Shown: positions 1-13,743, counted from the stretch's first letter. The stretch is DNA of 64,000 nucleotides from Ilyonectria destructans (GCA_020740775.1 JAHEWK010000005.1:2480001-2544000); one strand, 5' to 3'. Program-made: numbers and translations. Notes: a model not told the origin generated them from the sequence alone.

Positions 1-100
1 GAATATGTGGGAAAAAGGCAAAGGCGCAACCGTCGCGTCTCGGGCACCCTCTCCGCATATATAGATATATATCGCACGCTGTGTCTGCACTGACCGCGCT

Positions 101-146
101 GCACTGGAATGCACTGCAATGCGCTGCAATGCGCTGCAATGCACTG
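101..146. repeat. Short decamer tandem repeat
   Basis: About 4.5 imperfect copies of a 10-nt unit (GCRCTGCAAT) lie head to tail. This is a simple minisatellite with no associated gene. Confidence 0.8.
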
Positions 147-2344
147 TACTCTGGCGCGTCTCATCTCGCTCTTACACACCCCTCACCCATCCAATCCATG
201 GATCCCTCCTCGTTAAGGCATCTGGGGCTTCCACGCCCCCTCTGGAGACTAGCTTCCTACAGAGTAGCCGCCCTAGTTCTCCAATTCTCTAGACTTTAGC
301 TCTTTAGACTCTAGCTCTCTGCGCTACGCTGCTCTGTCAGTTCGGAGCAATCACGTACAGTTCCTTACGGCGTTCTGACAATCAACCCGTCTCCGTACCC
401 CCTGTCACTCTTGTCCTCCATTCCATCGCCCATCATCTATCTGCCCTCGGCCCTCTCTTCCGTCCATCATCCTCCCCTGCTCCCTTCCCCCCCTTCGGGG
501 GATCTCCGCCCACAACGTGGCCTAGATGGCTTCCCCCCCAAGCCTCCCCAAGCCTCCCCAAGCCTTGACTCGCTCGAAATTAAGCTCGGCTGGTGACGTT
601 GCTCAGTGCCCGCGGCGTCCGGGGACCGTTGGCACATCCGTCAGCGCCTCGCCGATCCCTTGAACCCTAGGTCCCCGACGGCAATCGTCATGGCCTTCGT
701 GAAGCCCGACAGCTACATCACACCCTCAGAGTGCCGTTTCCTATCCCATTCTACTATGTACATGCCAAGCAGCACTGCCCGTTGACTATCTGGGGATTAT
801 CCTCGTCTGGTCCAAATCTTGTTCATTGCTGATTGCTCATCGTGGCTCAATTCCTCGCAATGCCTCGGCCTTGGCGCGTGCTGACGACAACCTGAGAACC
901 ACACGGATTCTTCCGTCAACTCGGTCCACAGACAGTATCAATAACAACAATACCACCAGAAACAACACCTGCATTCCCTGTCAAGCTGTGATGTCGATTA
1001 CTCCATCATAATTAGATACTCCATTCGACATGCAGATCCCTCATGTCAAAGCGACTTGCGGACGTAGGCGGACGCAGGCAGACAGACAGCCATCCCAGGG
1101 CGAAACACACCCCAAACACTTCGCCCTGCCTCGCTACCATACATACGTCCCCGTGAGCGATCTTACAGGCAGCCCATGAAGCGCTACAAGCCAGGCGAAC
1201 AAGCCGAACCTCCCGCTTCACCCAGCCCCATGTCGATTCGATTTCGTCACGATCTCTCCCAAGTCTCGGGAGCCCGGCGCCCCGGGCCCGTACAACTATC
1301 CACACCTTCTCGCACCTGACCATGACTCGGACCTCGTCGACAGGGCCGACCACAACGGCCACGGCAGGGAATGCCATGTCAGGTCTGACAAGTTGGCTTC
1401 CGCTTCCTCAGCGGCTCAGGTTCTTTAACTTTTCCACGGGTTTGGCCCCCAACTCCAACCTCCAAGGCGTCAAGTCCAGCCCAGCCTAGGTCGCCTCGTG
1501 GGGAGCGCATGGAGAGTGTGTGTCTTCAATGTTGCCTCGTTGTGACCTGGCGTCGGTCTGCTGCTCGTCCCTCCCTCTACAGCATGAATTGGCGCTTCGA
1601 CAAGGAGATTGATGAACTGAATTGGCTGGAGCGACCGATTCCATGCACTCGTGCATTGGGCCGTCTGCACTCTGCACGGCGATCCACTCGGCTCGTGGTG
1701 TCTCAGCGCCCAACTTCAACGTAGCCGCCGCAATCTACAGCTTCCGACTAACTTACATACGACACACTATGTGCTTCCGTCTGGGGCCGCACCATGATCG
1801 CCCGCCAATGCCGGGGTAGCAGACCTCGTCCCAGCACGCACGCATCGATGAATTTTTGTGTGAATGGCCCGATGACGTCCCGTAGTCTATTTTGGACGTT
1901 CGTCTCTCAGATTGGTTCACGGACCGCGCATACAGCCTCGGAGATGACCGCATTACACGTAGCTATCACGCACGGACGAGTTGAGGAAGAAAGCGCATGA
2001 AACTCCAATGTCTTGGTATAATTGTGCCCCACGACTAGCTATTGTTCGCCTTCCTGCAGGTTCCTCCTGCCCAAGAGAACGCCAAGAGAACGCCGTGTAA
2101 ATGCTGCTGCCAAGCTGGTTTTGCCCCCAAGCGCCAAAGTTCATATCCACTTAGTGCCTCAACAAACATAGAGAAAACATGACCATAAGCGTGTCCAGTA
2201 ATACACATGTATGTCTTCGAAGCGAATGTAGGCTCCCCTCCCGTTTCCCCCTCCCATCTCCCCTCCAATTCCAACCGTTTCTCAAACGCCATGCCAGTAA
2301 CGTAAAGCCATAGAAAGACATTGATTAAGGAATAATATCCAGTG

Positions 2345-2364
2345 GTGTGTGTGTGTGTGTGTGT
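2345..2364. repeat. (GT)10 microsatellite
   Basis: A perfect GT dinucleotide run lies about 160 nt beyond the stop codon of the mtfA-like gene, which reads leftward. It is probably in that gene's 3' UTR, where it would be (AC)n in the transcript. Confidence 0.9.
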
Positions 2365-2521
2365 TGTTTTTGTTGTGGTGAAAAGTGTCAAAGTCGTATC
2401 GGATCCGGTCGTTTCAAGGGGTATTTCAAGGGGTATAGTTTGTTTTAGCGGCCTTTCCCAAATCCAGATGATTCGGGCTCCACTTGTGAATCCCATCTGT
2501 TCTCGCAGGTCGCCGAGGCCG

Positions 2522-3559
2522 TTAGGATCGGAGAACAGACCCCGAAGCATTGAACTCGAAGCTGTGGCAGCCTCTCTCGTGCCTCTTCATGTTGCTCCGC
2601 ACGCTAAAGGCCTTGCCGCAACCGGCATGGGGGCACTTAAACGGCTTCTCTCCGGTGTGTGAGTGGCTATGAATCCGCAGACTGCTCGGACGGCTGAATG
2701 CTTTGCTGCATGTTTGGCAAATGTAGCGGTCCTGGCTTTGCGGGAACGCGGCACCGCCGGTGGGGTTCAGGTAGTGGTGATGTTGCCATGGGTTCGCCCC
2801 AGTCGCACTGGGTGCCGCCATGGTCATCGGAGGCGGGAACGTCTGAGGGAGCGAACGCTGGTAGTAGGAGTTCATGATTTGGTGTTGGGGAGGTGGCGTG
2901 GGCTGCATGGGGGGATAGTAGCTGCCCATGGGCGGTTGGTGGACGTAGGAAGCCGCGTATTGCTGCTGCTGGGGGTATGCTGCTTGAACCGGAGCCGGTG
3001 TTGAGCGCGGGACGGCGTTTGAGGCCATCACCTGGCGCTGGATATCGGCTTCCAGGGGAGGTGTGGTCTCGTAGTAGTATCCTCTAGGTGCTGAGTTGGG
3101 GTACACTTGGGTGACGGGCTTGTTTGAAGGAGAGCTGTAGCCCTCGAACGAGGCATCAGTGCTCATAGGTGGCGTGGGTGGCAGTCCGCGTTGATGGGAG
3201 GACTTGGCATAGCCAGATCCAGGCCGGCTTTCCGCCTTGCTTCCAGTTGTCGTCTCGGGCCGTTGTTGTTGAAGGCCAGCTAGGAGAAAGGGTCAGTTGC
3301 TTGATTCCACAGTGGTTCTCGCCGCTTGATGTTCCTCACCTTCGAGCTGGGGCGAGTGTTGTCTTGACACTGGCGAGGCCTCGCTTACTGGGGAGCCGGC
3401 ATCGGCGAGACCCAGGAGGTTCGAGATGGAAGGCAGGGAGCACTTGTAGTCGTCCATGGGGGGCGAAGGTGGGGGTTGCGGGTGTTGGCGGGAATTTTGA
3501 GGTCCTCCTTGTTGTGCTGCGTACTGGCTCGACATGAAGGTAGCGGCCGCGGTATGCAT
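2522..3559 (-). CDS. mtfA: MtfA-like C2H2 zinc-finger transcription factor
   Basis: A nuclear DNA-binding regulator. MtfA in Aspergillus controls secondary metabolism, conidiation and development. The model has two exons, 3340..3559 and 2522..3279, joined by a 60-nt intron (GTGAGG donor, CTAG acceptor) in phase 1, giving 325 aa. The N-terminal part has the short motif KCSLPSISNLL and, after the intron, LPPTPPM followed by a GYSPS-like stretch; both resemble MtfA family marks. The middle is rich in Pro, Gln and Tyr. Two C2H2 fingers sit at the C-terminus (about residues 258-312): CQTC...HSHSH, a TGEKPF linker, then a C-x4-C finger ending in RHERGCH. The start is the first ATG before the conserved block. 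An upstream non-coding or short coding exon cannot be excluded, because about 10 kb upstream holds no other gene. The family call rests on motif memory; other single-copy C2H2 regulators have similar fingers. Confidence 0.75.
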
Positions 3560-4005
3560 TTGTACGTGGGAAGGTAGATAGGTGATATTAGTCTGGTCGT
3601 TCGCAGAGGATGGTGATTGTCTCCAAGGGAGTGATGGACCCCGGTGAATTAGAGGAATGAAGAGACGGTGTGGACAGTATTAGGTGCAGAGAGAGGGGTA
3701 AGTCGGTTGTTGATTAAAGAGCCCAAGAGTCTGCTGGCTGGTCAAAAGGTCATCGATGGTTGATTTCAAGACTTCCGAGAGGTTAGTACTTGCAGGGTGG
3801 TTGAAGGGGGCCTTGGGAAACTTAAGTACGTTTCTCGGGTGGGAAAGAAGCTTGTCAAGGGTACAGGCGCCGTATATCAGATCTGCGAATCGGTCATGGT
3901 CATCCTGGACCGTACCCCCTCCAGGCCCAAACCTGTCACAAAAAATGAAGAGTGGGTCATATACCGGGACGGCGAACCTGGCACGAAGGGAAAGGGCCAG
4001 GGTTT

Positions 4006-4034
4006 GAGGAGGTGGAGGAGGTGGAGGAGGTGGA
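4006..4034. repeat. GGTGGAGGA tandem repeat
   Basis: Three copies of a purine-rich 9-nt unit lie about 450 nt upstream of the mtfA-like start codon, within its likely promoter or leader. Read as protein on the minus strand it would give a proline run, but no supported gene uses it. Confidence 0.8.
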
Positions 4035-7000
4035 CGAGGGTAGGGTAGGAAAGGAAAGGGGGGGTGGTCCGCAACGGTGACGGAACCTCCCTGGCCGATG
4101 GGCCTTGGTATGATGTCTGTCCCGGCAGTGAGTCCCCACCCCGTGGCGTCTTGGAGGCATAAAGAGGGGCGTGCGTGTGGGTGTGCCAAACGGCGCGGAG
4201 GGTACTCCGTAAGGATGGTAAGGATGTGCGGTGGGTGTGGGCGAGGGTGAGATCTCCTACCTTACAGGAGGGAGTGTGCCAGAGTGCGTGGCCCGGCGCC
4301 AGGATACTCATGGATCGCTGCGTGGTCAACGGTCAATAGGCAAATCATCGAGATCCTTGTTCCCTGGCATCCACTGGATTGTCTCCTATTGTGCCGTGTG
4401 TGTGATGTTGATCGTCGTCTTGCCTGCTTGACATGCTTCCTTCCCACCCATCCATGATTATGCTCCTGCCATGAGAGTTCGACGGCTTATCTGAAGGGGT
4501 CCTTAGCATTGTCCGCCTCGACAAACCAGGAAAGAAGCATGGTGAACTCGACCCTTGGGTTCGCGGCGCGCTCTGTGGCCCGTCCACGTCGCCTGGCCCA
4601 GACCTACAGTCTTCATCCCAAACCAACCCAGTCAAGCCCTGCCATCTCGGCGGCGGCGTCGTACTTTTGAGTCCCGGACCACTATTTCCCGTTTAGGACG
4701 TCAGTGCCGTTCAGAGCACTTGAGGCCCCGCTCCCACTCCACCCTTGTCTTGTCACCCGTGGCTTGTGTTTTGAGACCAGGGTCCTGGCTATCACCCTGG
4801 AGCCCTTGCCCTCGAAGCCTGAATCGCTCAGGGTGCAACTTGAGACCGTCGTTGACTCGAAACCCTCCTCTCTCACAAATCTCAGTCACGTTTCGTGTGT
4901 GCTCTATGTGACCGGATTCTCGAGTTGCCATCATGCCGGGGTGACTGAACGCCACCCGCCATCCAACGGCAGGTGTCTGAGATGTCGCGGGTTTGCCGTC
5001 TCTGTTCCAGGACAATGCCTCTCTTCCTCTCACCGCGATACCCGAGCCCTCGCGGTATTCCATGGCGACTGCACGCCTTTCTAAGTTGTCGCAAGGGGCA
5101 AACCTTAAATGCCAAATTTCCATTGACTTCTCGTATCCCCTGAGCAGGTTTTTGACCTCAGTGGCGAATTCAAGGACAGATATGGTTATGAAGAGGACGT
5201 TAGCATCTCAAGGGACCTAGTCGGTTCTTGACTGGAAATTGGAATTTAATGTAACGGGCTGGACGAGACGGAAGGCATGTGGCAACTGGCATGCGCCGCA
5301 CGAACCGTCGCAGTTCCGCCAGGGCAGGACACAGACACGGGGTATCCGGTCGATCTGAACTCTTCATCCCATCTTTAAACAACCAAGTTGGAACTGAGAC
5401 GTGTCGGTGTAAGGTGTGGCTACGCGGGAGACTCGGGAGTGTGGGAGAGGTTTCCTGCCGGCTGGCGCGTATCGCTTGCAGATTCGCAGATTCTCATGCA
5501 CCGGTCTCGTGGGGTCGAATTGTGACCATGTAAGCGAGTTGACGGCGCGACGATGGCGTGTCGGCACCGCGTTATCCCGCAGGCCCGGCTCTGGTGGTTG
5601 GGCGCTAGGGCTCGCTGCATCTGACATCTGCGTCCCTGTCTCTTAAGAGTCGTCTCTTCATCTTCTGAGAAAAACGGGCTAATTTGGATGATCGTCGCCT
5701 TAGCGGGCGCCTCCCTTCCTCGCTTACAATGGTGGGCTTCCTTGGCACGGGCTTCGTTGATCGACAAAGCGTTTGAAGAGGGGTAGGCTAGCGCCCGGCT
5801 TCCCCTTGAATGACGGCGGCTGGCTGCAAGAATCACCTCTGACAGTCTCTGAAACTCTGGTTGGTGGGTGAGAATGCATTGGCTTGCCAGTGTGGCATTG
5901 AAACCCACGGATGAATGGTTGGAGATGCCCAAACATCGGGTTCGCATACCTCCTCCAGAACTTCAAGTAGGCGAGCACATATTTTGTTTGCAGCAGGGTA
6001 ACCAGTACGTGCTCGCCTTTGAAACGAAGCCAGACACGCCGTCGACAGTCCGCGCCTGTCAAACCTTAAGCGACGACACGTGTGAAGTCCCTGGCATTGC
6101 TTTTGCCATTTCGCCGTGGCCGCGCCATCACCAGCCACGCCCACTAGCACCGCCCTCTGCCAAGGCAACGCCGGTGCAACTCTCAGCGCTATCCTCCCCT
6201 CGTGGTGCTGAGTCTCTGCCGGCAGTTCTGGGGATGCTCTAGTTAGGGGGATTGTTGGTGACGAGCCGCGCCTTGGAAGAGGGCGCAGGAACTGTGTGTG
6301 GGTGCTCGTCTAAGTCTTTGATGTCATATATGCATCCCTCCTTAGCTTTATGCTTAGGGCAAAATCTCGGAAGTCAGTGCAGGACGACACCCAAAACAGT
6401 GCCTGCAAATGAAATGCATATCAACAACGTCATGCATTGCGATGCCAAATGGTGGGTTCAAGCAAGTGCCGGCTTAATCGCTTGTCGTAAAAGGACAGAG
6501 TCTCCTGTGCCGACCTTTCGTCTCACTCCACGAAAGTGAGGTGCGCAAATGCTGGGGCTATCCGTTCCTAGTTCTCCATAATCCCCGGTGATATTCCCCA
6601 GGGCATCCTGGAAATGTTTACCTCTTGAGAAGCCTCGTGGTTGATTGTGCTATTAGGCCACTTTTTGCAGCGGAGGTACTTCGGTGGCTTCTCCATTTGC
6701 CCGCCGCCCAGGACCCAACAATGTGGTTATGTAGCCAGTGTTGACCATTCGGAGATTTGCTAGTATCTGGATCTCAGGAGTGATGATGTCCTTGGGCAGC
6801 TAGTGTTGGGGCACAGCCGGTCAGGCCGTCAGTGTCGGGATTGTTGCAATGCTGATCGGTGGGTCGCAGGATAAAATGGTGGGCCATCTAGGATAATGGA
6901 CAATGATACTGTAGGGCCGTCGATGTCAATCTTCGGCAGATAGGGGTCATGTTTCCTCGAAAAAAGATTGACACCCACTGCTTGAGAAGAGAGGAGCAAG

Positions 7001-8154
7001 AGGCAGGGGGATGATCAGGGGATGGCGGCGAACCAGCGATGCCTCAAGGACCGAGTGGATGTTGACGAGGAAAGATTCTCGACAGGGCAAGGTGATGCGA
7101 TAACTGGGATTTGCGGTGGGAGCAGGAAGAGAGCGGTAGAGGATTCCCCAGACTGGTCTAGAGCGGAATAGCTCATCAGCGGCTCAGATATGGAGGGTCC
7201 TCCCGAGAATGCAGGGTCAAGCTATTAGAGTGGTGAAACAAGTTCCCGGTGCTGCAGTTCAAGACTGGGTAGCGTGCCGATGTGATGATGTGCTGCGAAC
7301 CGAATGTAGCCTCGCCCTCAGTTGAGTTGAGCTAACGTACGTAGTAAGCGGTTGTCTTGTCTGCCCCGGCTCCGGGTTCGGGCGGTGGCCATGTTAGTGC
7401 CAGCATTGTCTTGGTTTAAAACGCGCTTCCAGAGCCGACGGTGGATGTGGGGGCTGTGAAAACGGGAGCTGCGGCAGACATGGAAACTCGGCTGGCGAAA
7501 GGCCTGTGCCTCGCTTGGGTTGGAGACAGGGAGGTTCTTGTTGGCATTGGAAACCCCCACGGCCGCCCTCCAACTGTAGGTGAGATAGAGAGGTCGTAGA
7601 AAGGATGGAAATGGGTGCCAATTGACACCCATACAGACCAAGCCTTACAAGTAATGTTAGTTGGACGACCAGTCAATCGGATGCAATTTGGTTCCAGCAT
7701 TGGCGGCACAATTGGCTGGGGATATCCGTCGGGCCCTCAGTAGTGCCGGGGCACTTCCAGAACTGGTTGATGCGAGACAGGGTCGAGGGTGTGAAGAAAT
7801 CTGTCGATCAGTACAGGACTGGCGGGCTGGGGGAAGCTTCCCGCACCGTTCGGTGGGGACTAAGTTTGCCGTGGACGTTGCCAAGGGGGGCGAGGGTCGC
7901 ACTGAAAAAAGCAAAGCATTAGGGAGTGAGCTGGAAGTGTGTTGGTGCTGACGGGTCGACCAATGTTGTGGCTATCCCCATTCTCCCAGTCGCGGGCGGC
8001 GCTTGAGAAGGGTGGGTTTAGGATCCGAGGACGGACGGAGCCCCGGTGGAGGTAGATATGAGATGACGCGTGGCTTGAGGATTCGGAAGAACCAACAGCC
8101 GCCAATTTAGTGAAGGAGCGATGGCGAAGCAGGTACCTGCCTGTTTCGTAGACG

Positions 8155-8190
8155 GTGGACGGCGTGGACGGCGTGGACGGCGTGGACGGC
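8155..8190. repeat. GTGGACGGC minisatellite, four perfect copies
   Basis: Four exact copies of a 9-nt unit lie inside the gene-free interval. Perfect identity suggests recent slippage. The unit length is a multiple of three, but no convincing coding frame runs through it. Confidence 0.9.
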
Positions 8191-11100
8191 GACGACAGCT
8201 AAGGGAACTGGGAAGGCACCGCATGTGAGATGTGAGATGCCTCAGACGCGCTCCCAATTGCATCTCCCATGCTGCAGGCGCTGCAATGGGATCCAATGCA
8301 TGCAGCAAAAGGCTCCACCTAAGTGGACCGTCTACGAGGGACACACTCAGGACACACTCAGGGCAGGCTGGGAGGAACTGACACAACCATCCCACCAGAC
8401 GCCGGCTTTTCGGTTGCCCCTAGAATTCTGTTGGAAGGGACTCGTTCCCTCGGGGCCTTGGGGGAGGCTGGATTCGCTGGGTTTGGTTGGTGTGAGCCAG
8501 GAGCCTAAGGTTCCTTGGCAAGCTAAGGAGTAGCTCCCTCGAAACCCTCGCCCGGAATCCCTCCTCTGGAATCCCTCCAACTGGGATTCCTCCACCCACT
8601 GAACTCTGGAGTGAGCCCTAACGAGCAGGGGTGGGCTTCCATAATTAGGCGGGTAGGTGTCACCGACGTCAATTCGTAGTACCCAGGTACCTATAGCGCC
8701 CTGAACCAAGCCTGGTCGTGCCGCGGTCAAATACAGTTCAGCCAATCCTTCCCGCCCGAAAGCAACATTGAAGTAGGCACGACCTGACCTTAACTAGGCA
8801 CTGCACGTGCCGACAACGGCAGAGCGCTTGCCTTTAAGGATGCATTTTGCAATATCACTCTGCTACCTTCCCATTCACACTTCGCGCTTCGTACTTCGTA
8901 CCTACCTAGGGAGGTAATGACGTGGTGTGTGCTTTGATCGCACTCTACTGTATTCGTCCCTAAACCAAACCTTCATCCACTTCTCCAACTCCACTCGATG
9001 CCATCCATCCATTCATTCCATCGTCTTCACCATCCATGTCATAACCGTTGACTGTGCCGTTGCGCAGAAAGTTAAATCACATTCTCCGCCGCTTCCCGCT
9101 GCGGCTTAACTACGGATGGGTGGGAGAACTCTGGCCACTGCTGGCCCTCCCAGGAATGCCCCCGTTGAGTGCTACTATGCACAACGAAGATCATCGGCGA
9201 ACCTCGAGATGATGCGTCCTGGCATTGATCTCCATCCCCATCTCCATTTCCATATCAATTTTCCATCTTCGTCTCCATCTTCGTCTCCATGCCATGCCCG
9301 TGCCCATCTCCTTTTGCGTCGCAGTCTCCATTTCCCGTGTCCATTGCAGCGTCGCACTCACCATTCTGCAGTTGCACGGCGGGACGCTCCGTCCCACACT
9401 CCCCTACCTCTCTCTGGCTTCGCTGTTGTGTTGAGTGAAGCAGGTACGCAATTTCCGGATCGCATCTGTGTCACCATCATCGCAGACCATGCACCTTGGG
9501 TGATGGGCGGGGTCTTCATAACACCAGCCGTTAGAGTTCATTCACAGCCTGAACTAACAGTAACCAGCTCATCCTGTCCGGACTTTTCTTGGCCGAGGCG
9601 CAATGCAAAAACCCGTCCAACGAAGTACGACCTTCACCACCTCCGGCCGCCGCAGAACCCACTTCGGAGGCCGGTCATGAGGCAACTTTCCCCAGGAGGT
9701 CGAGAACGCCAAGCTACTTCTTAGAGGCGTCCCGTTTGGTCCCTCACTTGACAGTCCCCACGAGGTTTCCTGTGATCTCCAGAGGCCGCGGCGATCAGCA
9801 GGGGTGACCCCGGTTGGTCCACGATGGAGGCCACGCGAGATGTGGGTTAACTCGATTCGGGAGCCACCCCCTTGACCCTACGCTCCACTCGTCCATAGTG
9901 GCCTGATACTAATCTCTTGCGTCTGCTGGCACCATGAGTTGCAGCCCTGCTGTGAGGACTAGGCCACGCTAACTTGGCCCCAAGGCGGCGGGCGTTGAGG
10001 ACACCGGCGCGGCGGCGCTGCCTTGGGCTTGGGCTTGGTGCTTGGCTTTGAATCTTGTGCGGACCTCCAGCATCGAGGCACAGGGCGCATTGCGCATTCT
10101 CAACTTCACTATGTGGGCGAGCAGCAGCCATAGCCGGGTGCAAGGGCAGTGGAAGACCCAAGCCATCGCACCGCGTCGCCTCCGAATTGAGTTCGGAGAT
10201 GCCATGACTTCGACTTCTTCTGATTCTATTAATTAGTTGACGGCAACGCTGTCCACATGGAACCTATCCCCTGTCAGGCTCCGTCCTTGCATCCGTATTC
10301 CTTCTCACTGACAAACACCCTCTTCCTTGCTCGAGAACCAGGCACCCCAAATCCCCACGGGCCACATACCTCCAAGGACTCCACTGCGACGACATGATTA
10401 CCCTTTTTGGCAACCGTCGGCCGGGACGGGGACACTTGAACTACTGCCTTGCCATTTGTGAAGGGTGAGGCGCGAACAAACTACTACGTAGCATGAACCT
10501 CCTTGTTCGGAGTTTCCCGTCGCGGCTTGCTCACGTCCCTTCTTTCTGCAATTAGTTCACTGCCAGAGCGATCTCCGGCATTTAAGATCCTCAAGCTAGT
10601 CCACCGACTCCGGATCCCAAGAGCCAAATCCCCTTGCCCTGGCTGGCAAGGATACGTGCTGTGGCAAAGCTTGCCTGCCCGCCCTCACGTTGACTTCCAG
10701 GGGTATTCGCGGCAACGTGCTCGACCTCATGGAAATAAAGCTGCACTGCGTTATGCTCAATCGAGGATGACCTTGTGGATGCATCTAGCTGCGGGTTATG
10801 GCCTCACGGTGGGAATCGTTGGGCCAGTCAGCCCGCTTTACTACGCAGTACGTAGTAGGACTCGGTGCTTTCACCAATTCTAAAGCGCACGCCACTGGGT
10901 ACGATTCCCATTGCAGAGGAGTATGGATGGCGATCAGGGGGGCAATCATCTACCATACAACTGGAGATATCGTGTCTGTACATCCTGGACTGTACGATTC
11001 ATGAGAGAACGATAGGCTAATTACCCACCGACAACTGCCGTTCCCCTCTAGGTTTCGATGACATGGACGAGCACAATGATCGCCAAGCCTCCTGGCTGGT

Positions 11101-12640
11101 TCTGTTTATTAGCTACGAATAAGGGGACCGCAAGGCCCTTAAGCGAACGTATAACGGCCATCAAGAAACCCTGCTCGTAAAGGGTGGTCAGTCGGTCCTC
11201 CACGAATCATCTCCCACATTGACCTACATAGTACGTGAGGTGGCAAGAACTCCTCCCTGTCACAAGCTGGGGGATCGCCAGCTGCACCTTTCTGCAGTAC
11301 GGAGTAGAGTACCGCCAAATCGGCCTGCGGGCCGAACCCTTGGGAGGGTGGCCACAACTCTTCAGTCATCGGGCTTGGCCTGTCTGGACCCGTGGGGTAG
11401 GGCTCTGCAAGCGAAAGGCACGTATGTGATCGCCCCTTGAACAGGAAACCACTTTAGCCGCTTGCGGGTATGGGAACTCGCACCTCAAACGGACACCCAA
11501 AGACGGAGCATTTGGCACGGGAGTGTGCGAGCCGTATCGCGTCATGATTTACAGGATTTGCCTTGACACTATTCAGGGGGCTGTCCTGACCGACGCCACG
11601 GATCCTTTTGTGTTCAACGAGCAAAAAGAGTTTTGGACACAGCCTGCTCGCTGGTTGACTACCCACTTTCCGGCATGCCCAAGGGTCCCTCCAGGTGTAC
11701 TGCGTTATGTACATGCAGTCCACGATTCATCCGTATTGCGCCTGCTAGCATCCCACAGCCGGCATCCCACACACACGCCCCATTCCCAATGCGCAGTCCT
11801 GGCTCTTTTTGACCCCCCCGGATTTATAAGCGCCTCCTAATCAACAGTCTCCTGTAGCTAAGGCTTCTCAATGTAACCACCTTGCATGAGACGTACCCAT
11901 CCACCCCCTCGTCGAGAGCCAGGTTTTGGTCTCTCGGGCCGTACCAAAGATTCGTGCTGATCATCTGCACAGGGGACGATGGCAGCTCGGGCTACCCGGC
12001 GCCTACGGGGGCTGGACGCGATGATTCGTGCGACCTGCAGTGAATGGGGGCATGCGATGCAGCTTTGATATGTCGAGATCTGGTCGGCGTTAACGGCTAC
12101 AGCTCCGCCCCAAAACCCCAGTCTTGCCAGGCCGGAGAGTCCACAAAGTGGTCTGGCTGGGTGCCACGTTCTTACCACTGCTGCCGATTTTGTTGGCAGG
12201 ACGTCGATTGCCTCCCTTGCAAAGACGCCACATAACTCACCGGACGCAAGCCCTGTTTCGAGAAAAGAAGGCATTGTAAGACTCTGTTACTACGTTCAGT
12301 ATCTTAGCGTAGCTTCTGCGATGTTGAACTCAAGCCACCTGAGGGTGACGTTGGGTGTGTGAGACTTGTGACTGGGAGTGTGTCAAGCTGCTTGGGGAAG
12401 GCAACATGGCAAGTGGCGCTACCGTGGAACAATAGCGTGTCTGGACCATGCTTAACGAAGGCGATATTCCGTCTTTCATATGTCTACAAGGCTTCTTCTT
12501 CGGAGAAGAGCTATGGAGCTATTGTCCTTCCCTCGGTGTAGCCTTGCTGTGTTAATGGGGGCATGGGCATAGTGTGTCCGGGGCTCATTCGACGTCTTCG
12601 GTGAGAGCTCCGTCCCAATACCCGCGATGTGGACGCTAAG

Positions 12641-12681
12641 GTGGCTATACCGACGGTGGCTATACCGACGGTGGCTATACC
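12641..12681. repeat. 15-nt tandem repeat (GTGGCTATACCGACG)
   Basis: About 2.7 perfect copies of a 15-nt unit lie in the gene-free interval. One frame through it would encode repeated RRWLY, but the surrounding frame has no protein-like features, so I treat it as a simple repeat. Confidence 0.85.
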
Positions 12682-13743
12682 TTCGGCAATGTATGCCTTT
12701 TCCTTTTTCTGCCATTCATAGCACGCCTTGTCACACCAATGCTCGTACGACTAATTACTCCGTAGACTCTCCTTGCTTTGCCTCGCAGGAGCAAAGTAGC
12801 GGACTCTTCCCACACGACCGCACTTCCGTTGAACGCCACTCCGCATGCAGCTCGTTGCTTTTGCCGGGGAATTGGAGGGTAGCGCCGTGCATAGGCCTTG
12901 TGTTAGACCTTGCAATGCCTGTACGCCCGCCAAGGGAGACATTTATGTCAGGAGCTGCAGATGTCAGATATCACATTGGGATAAGGTCGGACGCGGTGGC
13001 TGGAGGGTGGCGGTTGGGGGTCGACGTTCCTAGATGTGGAGCGATGGATGTCTTAGACCGTGCTTTCGCGGCAATTGGCGGTTACGAGCACACGAGAACG
13101 AGGAAAAGCAACGACAGGGCGGAGATCATGTTCAGTAAGATTGAGAGGCTTGCCATTCGAATCCCATCAGATTATGAATCGCCCGGGGTTGGGATCAACA
13201 CCGAGTCTCCGTCCCGGGACTAGAACGTGGAACCAGCTTCGCCGCAACGCTCCAGAAGCAATTTCAGACATTCTGAATCCATGAGGGGATAATGTGTCAG
13301 AGCCATGCTCTGATCGCCATCCCGCTAATGCTAACAATGGACAACGGTCCAGCAGCGGCGCCCGCGGCAAAACTTTCCCAGAATGACAAATTATCACACG
13401 GCCCTGTCTCATACACCAAGACTCGCGATCCGAATGGGCGGGTTCAAGACGAGCTTGACCTAGGAGAGTTAGGTGTTACCATTTAGGATTGGCTAGCTGT
13501 CAAGTAAGTTCTGTCCTCACCCTGGGCTGTTTCCCATGGTGCCATCGCTAAGAATTGTCGTTGTTGCGCTCAGACTTCTCCTGGAGCATGTCCAGGGGCA
13601 AGAGATGTAAAACACATGGATTAATCTAGTCTAATTCGCAGAATACGATATCAAAAGACCCTAAGCTATGCAGCCAAACTCAAATGGGCGTCGTTGTTTG
13701 CCGCCGTCATCGGGACATCGGCCGGCAAGTATCAGGGCAAGTA

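Larger units (their letters stand above)
1..2521. other. Intergenic region downstream of the mtfA-like gene
   Basis: No reading frame here looks like a conserved protein. The frames are short, overlap on both strands and have random-looking composition. The interval holds a decamer repeat near the left end, a small CCCAAGC-type repeat near 540-564 and a (GT)n run near 2345-2364 that probably falls in the 3' UTR of the neighbouring zinc-finger gene. Confidence 0.6.
3560..13743. other. 10-kb interval with no supported gene
   Basis: This stretch separates the mtfA-like gene from the GRDP-type gene. All frames are under about 210 codons, overlap on both strands, and show no recognisable domain or splice-linked partner. 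The first kilobase probably carries the mtfA-like promoter and 5' leader. It includes a purine-rich GGTGGAGGA repeat (4006-4034). Further on are a GTGGACGGC minisatellite, a CTCCAT-rich pyrimidine tract (about 9225-9300), a 15-nt tandem repeat near 12.65 kb and scattered TACGTAGTA/TACTCCGTA palindromes. I saw no tRNA, rRNA or transposase. Confidence 0.55.

Noticed and set aside
3680..4329. Minus-strand frames upstream of the mtfA-like gene, one with a proline run
   Set aside because: The proline run comes from the GGTGGAGGA repeat and no splice link to the zinc-finger gene was found; could be an upstream ORF in the leader.
9116..9724. 202-codon plus-strand frame
   Set aside because: Built over a CTCCAT-rich simple tract, with random composition and competing frames on the other strand.
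12627..13223. 198-codon frame with RRWLY repeats
   Set aside because: The repeats are a 15-nt tandem DNA repeat and the rest of the frame has no domain or conserved pattern.
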